Positions 55,840 to 64,000 of a stretch of DNA of 64,000 nucleotides are shown piece by piece. This stretch comes from Macrocystis pyrifera (lineage: Eukaryota; Sar; Phaeophyceae; Laminariales; Laminariaceae): assembly GCA_031763025.1 (NCBI GenBank), contig JASSKH010000046.1:124001-188000 (forward strand), written 5' to 3'. Below the pieces are notes generated by a model. The model did not search any database, was not told the origin of the DNA, and worked only from the letters and a program-made list of their open reading frames with translations. The position numbers and the translations under genes are program-made. Position 1 is the stretch's first letter; every line of letters begins with the position of its first letter.

Positions 55840-56554
55840 ACTGCTACTGTACTTGTATCAGTCATCTGTTCGTAAATGATACCAAGAATAGCTCGTATGA
55901 TGTGATAAATACTAGATGGACCCTCATCAGTGCATTCTGGAATATCTTTAGCACATTGAAAGCAAAAACTCAAGATGCCACGCAAACACACAAATTCAAC
56001 GCACGTGTGAGGAGAACATAAATAGAAGCCGCACCCGCCTGCGATATGGCCTGCGGTATAGTCAGCAGGAGCCAGATGGAGCGAGAGGGGAAAAGGAAGT
56101 CGCGTCGGTGCGCCTTGATCCGCCTCCATCCCGGGAAGGTGTGTAGTCAAAGCGAAGCCCACGCAAATACCAAAGCCCCACAAAGCACAGCTATTCTACC
56201 GGAAGCCCACACGTTCTTCTGTTTCATGCGAGTTGTTCTTTGTTAGGGATAGTTACTTGTGAAGGGACTTCTTCGCAAGCAATTACGTAGAAGATAAAAC
56301 AACAGCAGTACCTTGAAACAAGAAAAAAAACAACAACTGCTGTATTTTGTGCTCGTAGGGCAGTAAAGCAGTACAGCAGTAAGTAGCTTAACCAGGACAA
56401 CTACGTGACGAGAGCGGCGTAACCTTCGTATGGACGGCTCACCACGACACCCGGAGAAACGAAGAATGGGTGAAAGAGGGAGAAGCTGAGCCAGACTGCC
56501 CCGAGGCGACCCGTTTAAGCCTCACAAGACGGCGCCAAGACGACGCCTTGAAGA
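55840..56554. other. spacer
   Basis: No supported gene on either strand. Confidence 0.35.
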
Positions 56555-56641
56555 GGTAATACGATTACCGTTGATGGCCTCCTGGTAATACGACTACCCC
56601 TGATGGCCTCCTGGTAATACGATTACCCTTGATGGCCACCT
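56555..56641 (+). repeat. 29-bp minisatellite, exactly three units
   Basis: Units at 56,555, 56,584 and 56,613, each GGTAATACGATTACC plus CTTGATGGCCTCCT with few changes. GGTAAT-ACG-ATTACC is a 6-bp inverted repeat, so each unit has its own small hairpin. Confidence 0.92.
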
Positions 56642-56917
56642 TGATGGGGCGTAGCGGGAATTTGTTTTGTGTTTGCGAGTCGTAAGCGTACCGCTCGCTG
56701 TTGTATACTCTTTTTTTCCGGTCTCGTATGCACGAGGTATAATAAATCGGCCGGCCTGTGGCCACAGGGACGTGGTTCGGTGGAGATTCGCATCATCGGC
56801 ATTCGTGTACGATACTAGTAGCTCTATATTCCCGGGGAGCAGCAGTCATTATCCCCTGTATTACTCGTAACGCCGAATGTATAATATTCGCATTTTATTG
56901 CTTGATGTGTGGAGTTG

Positions 56918-57028
56918 CTATTACGGAGGTACATAGTTAATAGGACCTATGGTATACATAAAAAACTATATATTTACCTATTTTTACTAACAAAATTTGG
57001 TCCCGTTAACTATGGACCCCCGTAATAG
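56918..57028 (+). mobile_element. MITE family M, copy 18 (GTTAAC subfamily)
   Basis: C-TA before and TA-G after; near twin of copy 16. Confidence 0.93.
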
Positions 57029-57327
57029 CAGCGTTCCATTTGTCTTGCGTTGGCATGGCATGGCACAACGTTATTGCGTATGTGTACCCATCTTGAGACC
57101 ATTCGGTCTTAAGGTCGTAGTGGAGATGCAAATCGGCTTGTCACGAGCAAAAAACTACTGGGAATTTGCATGGCATCATTTTTTCAATTGCATAAAGTAA
57201 AACCACATTAGAGACAAGACAACCTTTTTGGGATCGTCACAGGGCGGTCATAAAAAATGGGTACACTACAGTACTACTACTGTAGTCCCTCTATAATACC
57301 GGCTGCCTGCTATAGTGCCCGAAAAAT

Positions 57328-57530
57328 TGCTTGGCGCAGATAGGGTTCACCAGTCAGACCAGTCAGTGTGTTGATGTCCAGAGCAGTGCGAGTTGGCTAC
57401 ACTGCCTGCGGAAGCACTTGGCATAGATGGGATTAATCAGTGTGTGCATAGTGCCGGTTGCCGGTATAGTGCTGTTAGTGTTGGCTGGGGCATACCGGCA
57501 CTTTAGAGAGACCTCTACTGCGCGGAGCTT
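57328..57530 (+). repeat. dispersed repeat V, copies 2 and 3
   Basis: A short piece at 57,328-57,365 (TTGCTTGGCGCAGATAGGGTT) and a longer one at 57,411-57,530 (CTTGGCATAGATGGGATTAA, TGTTGGCTGGGGCATACCGG, CACTTTAGAGAG). Confidence 0.6.
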
Positions 57531-58974
57531 GTACTACTGCAACTCTCTCAGATGTGTAATCAGCAAGAGTACGCTTGGGGTGCTCGATGCCGACCGGTAG
57601 AAATGCACGCAGGGGGAGATCACTTACAGCCTTCGTCTGCGTGCATGCAGTAGTAAATACGTCAAACACATACTGCTTGTAGGTTCAATACACCTACGAG
57701 AGGTCTATACAGCTGAGTTTCCGATCCTGAATTGCATGTACGTTGTGTACAATACCAGCACAAATTTAACTGTGGCTCTCCTCGAGTATTTTGGTCTAAC
57801 GGGTAACATCAATAAACGTCTAAAGTATTAATAGTTGGATTATGGATACCCATAACCGTGCGGATGGAACGATATGGCTGCAACAAGTGCTATACCGTGG
57901 TATCCATTGTTAAATCGCAAACGGAATACCGTAACAGTGCTCCAGTTAATATTACGGTGAGGACCCCGACATGTTGCCGGCATTATATGCGCCAGCCACC
58001 AATGCCGGCAACATATCGGCAGCCGGCACTACTGCACTAGCTGCACACTACCGCACTGCCTGGTCAATCCAAACTGTGCCAGGCGATCCCACACGCGCTA
58101 TATCAGGCAGTCGGCACAAGCAACCGTGAGTGCGCCTTTTCTAGCAAAGTTCTTCACAAGTGCCGAAATAAAATGATGCCGTTTTCATGAGGGAGGGGTT
58201 TTGTCACGAAACTTGAAGTTTTTTTTCCCCTGGTCGTGACATTATTTCCGGCTTCAGCTCACGGCAGCCACCACCCCGACCCGGAACTCTGCCCCAAACT
58301 CTAACGCTAGCCTTAACTAGATGGATGCCTGGTTGGTGTACAAGCTGGTCGTAGTGCTGGCAAAGAAAGGCCCTATTTGCTGTTCGGGCACATCTATCTA
58401 TGGAACTTTGCCAGACATGACGGACCTACACGAACACCAGCCGGCACAATTCACCCGGCATAAAGGAGGAACCACTACTACTACTGTATTGTTGTTCTCA
58501 CGAAGCTTTACCGATAACTGCCCGAGGCCATTTGCTTAGTTTTCTTCGCGAGGCATTACGGGGATATTATAACGAGAGCAGCTGCGTTCGTTAATAATTT
58601 GCCGTTGGTTCCGCGTCTTTGCACGTGACGGACTGTTCGTCTCTGGCTCGGGGTTTGCTTCAATCGTTTTGAGTGGTCGATACGTACGCACTCTTCTGAG
58701 GCAATTGGTTGGTTCACTTCGGCACCGGATACTCCACTGCTAAAAGCAATCTAGCACTGACCTCGCAGTCCTTATATTTATGCCATGGAGAGCAGACCGC
58801 TGCACTGAGGGTTAGAGGGTACCGAACGTTCAAGCACAAGACTTGGGGTACAGGAGCGAGGCGTGGTCGAGGGACCGATGCTGCCGAACGGAGTTGGTTG
58901 TTTCGACTCCTAGAGTATTCCGATTAGGTCACTATGATTAATTGTGTACGGTAGACGTGATTAACCCTTCGGGA
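57531..58974. other. spacer
   Basis: Repeated GCCGGCA pieces (57,970-58,030) and the weak telomere-like CTCTAACGCTAGCCTTAAC at 58,300. No gene. Confidence 0.4.
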
Positions 58975-59060
58975 CGTGGGGTGCCTACGGTAGAAGGGTG
59001 ACACCTTATTTTCTTGAGGTTCCTCGCGTGAGGGGCTACATACTATTACAGTAGTGAGTC
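58975..59060 (+). repeat. U repeat unit, first block
   Basis: CCTACGGTAGAAGGGTGACACC, TTGAGGTTCCTCGCGTGAGG. The only clear U unit to the right of 48 kb. Confidence 0.55.
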
Positions 59061-59423
59061 ACCCAGTAACCTGTGGGAAATGGTGGGCAATAAGGCCGAC
59101 GATACCCAATCGAATGGGCTAGAAAAGAAAAATGCGCGATACTCGGTCGGCATCGGGGGTTACTCTGTTCGTGTCGCTCCTCAGCCCCTGTCCCCGTCGT
59201 GCTTGTTTTATATTTGTTTGTAAATTATGAATATATTTGTTTGCAAATGACAAACCACTGACCACTGACTGAGCGCCTCACTCAGTGGTTCATCCTTTAT
59301 ACGAACATGTCGTCCGTCGACATTATGTACTGCAGGCTTAAAAATGCAATCTTTCCGGTAGCACGGCTCTCCTAGTAGTGTAATAAGCAGCCAAAAGTAG
59401 TTCGACAGGTAAATTGTCATCTC

Positions 59424-59595
59424 CGTTGGCATAGGGATAGCGAGGTTCGGGTCTCTGTGAGATCAGAAAGAAGCTAAAAAAATCACATCGCCGAATGATT
59501 GGTGATGCGACTGAAAGCCCAGGGAAAGCAGATAAAATAAAACACCCCGATGAAATCGTGAGGCAAGTGGGGATGCTGCACCCTCCTATGTTGCG
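59424..59595 (+). mobile_element. SINE copy 2, partial
   Basis: A B-box-like GAGGTTCGGGTCTC at 59,445 and then the SINE body ending GTGGGGATGCTGCACCCTCC. Same family as 10,866-11,206. MITE copy 19 follows at once. Confidence 0.5.
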
Positions 59596-59707
59596 CTATT
59601 ACGGGGGACCATAGTAAACAGGACCTACGGTACCCACAAAAACCTATATATTTCCCTATTTTCACTGACAATTATTTGATCCTATTTACTATGGTCCCCC
59701 GTACTAG
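59596..59707 (+). mobile_element. MITE family M, copy 19
   Basis: Sits between two SINE-body copies. Confidence 0.88.
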
Positions 59708-59714
59708 AAGAATG

Positions 59715-59860
59715 AAGAACAGGTGGGGCCATATGAAAAAAAGGAAAAACTGAAAGCCCGAGCCCCGAGGTCTTCGATTGAAATCGACAAGCAGGGGGGA
59801 ATGCTGCACCCTACCATGCGCGCAGAAAAAAACGCGCCGATGGGGCTGGGTGGGGGTGAC
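59715..59860 (+). mobile_element. SINE copy 3, body only
   Basis: CATATGAAAAAAAGGAAAAAC, TTCGATTGAAATCGACAAGC, GGGGGGAATGCTGCACCCTA and CATGCGCGCAGAAAAAAAC match the body of the SINE at 10.9-11.2 kb. Confidence 0.55.
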
Positions 59861-60790
59861 TCTACGGAAAAAACACCCAAACAGGTGGGGGAGAGAAAAG
59901 GTGGTGCGTTCTGCGCACAAGATCAGAAGGCGCGAAACGCCGCTGAAAAAAAACAAACAAAGAGCATGCGGGTTGCATATCGTGGTTCTCGGTCTTTATC
60001 GATATCGCATACCGGTATGACAGTACACGGGGAGCGTCGAGGCGGCGGCGGACAGACAGCCGCCAGCGGCTTTTCGCATTCCCGTAGCGGAAAAGAGAGG
60101 CAGGACCATGGTGAGCTAAGGCCGCACAGAAGCGACCGCACTACCACGGGGTGTACTTCGCGCGCATTCGTTCGTGTTAATATGTAGAATGTATTGACGG
60201 GAATTACTACCGTACCTGGTATATTACTGTATATTTCTGTATGTTATATGATGACGCCTCGGGTGACACGCACCAGCAGCAGAACATACACTTCGTACAC
60301 ACACAGCGGCAGATTCACATACCTGGTATTTCATGACTTTTCAGTAACAAAATAGGCACAAACCCGTACGTGGAACACTACGACTGACACCACTACGAAA
60401 ATCCGATGTGTTACGAGCACCAAACAACAAACATCAGTATCATCCACAGGTGAATCCTGGCCCCCGACTGTGGCTGATGTGCGCCATTATTGCGGCCTAT
60501 GTTGCACAAGGGGTGGAGAGTGTGAAAAAAACGTGTCACGTCAAGGAAGTAAATCTGGCACAAGTTACAACCCCCGCTCAAGCGCCTTGTACATGCTGGA
60601 CCTGGGGCGGGGGCAATTCTGCAAATGTGGTGGAGCCGATGTGATTGTCGCAAGTATGACGGTTAGTTTAGGAATTGTCGATCTCACAGCAGATCAAGTA
60701 GTGCTTGCCTGCATGTTATTGTTTTTATTTTACGTTTACTCGTTAGAATGTACAGCACAGCAATGCCAGCAATATCATCGATGAGAGATG
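59861..60790. other. spacer
   Basis: Two long overlapping open frames (59,723-60,187 and 60,470-60,784, plus) lack bias and recognised motifs. Confidence 0.35.
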
Positions 60791-60906
60791 ATATTACGGG
60801 GGTCCACAGTCAATAGGACCTACGGTATACATTAAAAAAAAAACTATATATTTGTTTATTTTCACTAACGATATTTGGTCTTATTCAATATGGTCCCCGG
60901 CAATAG
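60791..60906 (+). mobile_element. MITE family M, copy 20
   Basis: Complete, with a lengthened A run in the centre. Confidence 0.86.
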
Positions 60907-60918
60907 TTATTCCTCTAT

Positions 60919-61101
60919 CATTATTATAATTCTTCCCTTCTGACAAAATAGCGTAGATGCCGTTCCTATATAAACCAAATATCGTTCCTCAAATCAGTAG
61001 TATCCCTCATACACTTCTCTGCCTGTCGTTTCCAAATTCCCATTCTAGCTTCTATTATTATTATGCTTTCCTTCTGACAAAATAGCGTAGATACCGTTCC
61101 A
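60919..61101 (+). repeat. 48-bp direct repeat pair
   Basis: CCTTCTGACAAAATAGCGTAG with ATxCCGTTCC and the preceding ATTATTAT occur at 60,919-60,966 and 61,052-61,101. Confidence 0.85.
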
Positions 61102-64000
61102 TTCTGTTTGGTTCAGTCCCGTTTTGGGGGCAGACCCGTGCAAAAATCGGAATAGTTTCGTCCCCGAAAATGGGACTGCAGAAAGGTTAACGGGAAAATT
61201 TCCAAACCTTCCTACTCGGTTTCAAAAGAAGGACTAAACGACCAACTCACTCTGTTTTCAGGGGGAGACTTACGTGGTAATTGCAGTATCTTTGCCCGGG
61301 TTTTGAAGGCAGCATTGCAAATATTGCGGTAGGATGAGCGATCGGATCAATCGAAATACCACCTGTGGTTCATTCCGTTTCGAAGCGACAGGAAAAAAAA
61401 CCCAGAAAAACTGTACTTTTGAGACATGCTGCAGTTAAATGAAAGGCACGAACATCGGATGATGATGAGACACCTGTACAACAAAACGATGTTCGTTTAG
61501 CAGCAGACACGGGCTCCGGTCAAGTTGCAAAGCAGTCAGCACCGAAAACGATAAATTTTACCTTGCTTACATCTATGCGAGTGCGAGTGCCGAAAGCTCT
61601 GCGAAGGGTATCGATCATCAACTACAGTACTGTCCGGCTTTGGCAGAACATGTTTGGATCGTTCGTTGTCGTCACAAGGCAACAGCATGAAGGCTAACTA
61701 AACACGACCTGCCGAAAGCTACTCACACGTCCCGCGTAGATAACTACCTTGGTAGCCTGGCAAGTCAAGCAAGACCGAGAACGATGCAAAGCAGATAGAC
61801 AACTCGGCGCGTACTAGTATGTGTGCAGGAGCCAGACACAGCACCTGCAGCCTGAACACGCATGGTACGTACTGCGAAAACAACCAGCTGTTTGAGGAAT
61901 AAAAAGTATTGTACTCGTCGGTGAGCGGCTAGGCCTGCACTTGAAACCCTAACGAACCCGCGCGTCTGTAGTGAAAAATCCTTCTCTTGCAACTGTGAAG
62001 GGGTCACTTGAACCAACACTCAACGGGATACGAACATCTGCCGAAGCACACAAGACATGCCAAGTGTCAATGCCTCGTGACAGATGTCTCCTCTCACCCC
62101 CTGCCCGCGTTGTCGCAAGCAATCCGGGGCCGCCATTTTGTCCTTGCGAAGCGCAAGCTGCACCTGCTTGCCTAGGAAACCAAACCGAAGGTAATACCCA
62201 TAAATCACCCGCAGCCTAAAGTTCGAAATATAGTCTACGGTGCCGAAATCCCAAAACGTAATGCGGGGGGGGTACCATCGGGAAGTCTCCACACAGTTGT
62301 GTTTATTCCTACCGAGTTCGACACACTCCACGAAATCGATCACGGTGCTACTGTAACTTCGTCCTGGCGACACACCCGATGAACTTTACAGTGGTGCTTC
62401 AACCTAATAGTAAACGTCGACAGTTATTATTGAGACATGTACGCGCACTAAGTAGATGACGTCTTATCTTTACCGTTGTTCGTTGCCAAGCAGTCGAACG
62501 AATGACCTGAAATTGCCGAGCAGAGGCAAAAGACGCCCTGTGGACACGACCAACAACTATATCTGGACAATATATATATATATAGCCAACTCTGCATGTG
62601 TATTCTAAAAGCTAAAGTATGTGGTACAAAGCAAAACCATGGCTCGGGACAATGAATAAGGACAAACCCACTCAGACAAGCACGTTATACACTCCCTCCT
62701 GTATAGAACGAACAGGTCCGCAGGTTTTTTTCGGCACATGGTTCACCGCCCGGCGAGGTATGGCATACCGTGCTGATGCTCCACGTAGATCACTCCCAGC
62801 CGCCTCCACCCGCCGGAGTATGTGTGCACTACAAGCGTGGGGATCGGAGACGCACATAACAAAAAGGGCGGGCGAGCTAGTGTCAGCGTACACAAAGGTC
62901 TAGGACTCCATGACCGACTGACACTCCACGCTAAGGTTGTTCTTTTTTATAGGGGAACTGCTAAATACCAATGGAAGGCGGTCTTGCCTGTACATCATCG
63001 TTCGCTACGACCGGTCTTTGCTCTTATAGCCAATACCTCCTCCTTCCCGCAAGCGTCGCTACACTTTACCATATGTTGCCAATGAAACCGTTAATATTAA
63101 TACATAACTTCTACGACCTCCGATGGCCCTGATAGTATATTGCTACAGCGATTTCCTTCGTCACCGGTGACCATGACGCTATCGACGCCATTGTAGGCAC
63201 CGCGTTTCGTGGTCGCTGCCGCTACAACCGCCGTCAACCTACTACGAGCACCGCGGCTGCCGCATTGGTGCATTGAAGCTACCGAAACCGTAACTAAAAA
63301 CCGCAGTGACCGTCGTTGATACAATCGGTACCACCGCTGCGAGTGTTGTCGTAGCTACCGTATCTACCAAACCTACTCACGCCCATTCGGCGAGTACGTC
63401 AATTCTGCCGTTTGCGCCTCGACCATGGCCCATGTAATCTGCGGTTTCATTTCTTTGGTTCCCACGCCATTCCGACGTACCTGTACTAAATACGATAGGC
63501 CCAACAGGGTTTTGCGTCTCACAAACGTATCTCACGGATGAGTAGACGCGGAGAGAAACTCTCTTGGGTGTTGCCTGCACGAGCTCACAGGTCTGCATTC
63601 GTGGCTATTGGCAGCAGAGAAGATGAGGCTGGCCCGATCGTCAGCGTAGCAATCTTCTTCGCGGCAACACTGCTCAAAGCTTGTGACGTCTGGTGTTTCT
63701 TGTCAAGCGCTAAGCTCCGGGGGGGGCTCGTTTCATGTGTTGGGTAGACATCGGTCGCTTCTGTTTCTTATATGAACGTCTCGTATGTTGTTGCCATTTC
63801 TGATCTGCGTTTTTAAAGCACCAGCTTCCTTTTGTTATGGTACAATGTTTGAGACTTCATTTTTATACAAAATACTTGTTAATAGTAGATGCGACCCCCG
63901 ACTGATCTGTACCGGTACTGACAATACTCTATGATGAGAGAGGCGTGGAGAGACGGCTGCTCGTGCGCGTGCGGAGCACAATGTTCGATATACAGATACC
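61102..64000. other. right-end spacer
   Basis: No confident gene. Minus 62,020-62,373 is a 117-codon frame with mild bias (WYPPRITFWDFGTVDYIS) but no splice context. 63,170-63,375 is a worn ACCGC/CTACCG tract. A TA run lies at 62,569-62,584. Confidence 0.4.

Noticed and set aside
62140-62160. AAATGGCGGCC, like the animal YY1 site
   Set aside because: Single occurrence, no gene start near by, and the factor is not known to use it in algae.

Overview
This is eukaryotic nuclear DNA of about even base composition that is poor in genes and very rich in repeats. Short exon-like blocks with GC-rich third codon positions and good GT-AG junctions sit among long non-coding stretches. The best guess is a brown alga or a close stramenopile. 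The grounds are the style of the Ty1/copia polyprotein, the many repeat-loaded introns, the CAG/CTG and GTA microsatellites, and the short CCCTAA (TTAGGG-type) tracts. The window holds no bacterial-style operon, no rRNA and no CRISPR array. Family letters used below (M, L, U, R2, V, D) are my own labels.

Layout. 1-0.25 kb: the end of a minus-strand host exon that runs off the left edge. 0.4-19 kb: one long repeat, L, present twice in opposite orientation. The plus copy at 2.3-4.76 kb is short. The minus copy at 14.6-18.8 kb carries about 2 kb more, and that extra segment encodes a broken tyrosine recombinase. Between them lie two direct copies of a 0.77-kb repeat (8.2 and 9.9 kb), a tRNA-derived SINE with a 26-base A tail (10.87-11.21 kb), a signal-peptide exon candidate (12.5-12.74 kb) and a near-perfect 84-bp palindrome (13.54 kb). 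19.5-23.1 kb: a worn Ty1/copia element. 26-27.3 kb: two isolated exon candidates.

28-48 kb: a mosaic built largely from worn copies of a ~300-bp unit, U, which is also the head of L. Minus-strand exons sit inside this mosaic. Two of them carry the motifs of a GDSL/SGNH or PC-esterase (TBL-like) secreted or Golgi acyl-esterase, and decayed exon copies lie beside them, so an old, partly duplicated multi-exon gene is likely. 48-64 kb: no convincing gene; repeats, two tRNA-like segments (54.2-54.6 kb), further SINE bodies (59.4-59.9 kb) and tandem repeats.

Throughout the window a ~110-bp MITE family, M, occurs 20 times, 16 of them in one orientation. It has ~27-bp inverted ends beginning CTATTACGGGGG. 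Two copies lie head to tail, and two differ at only about three sites, so the family was active recently. Exon boundaries are read by eye from splice motifs, so gene models are partial and tentative.
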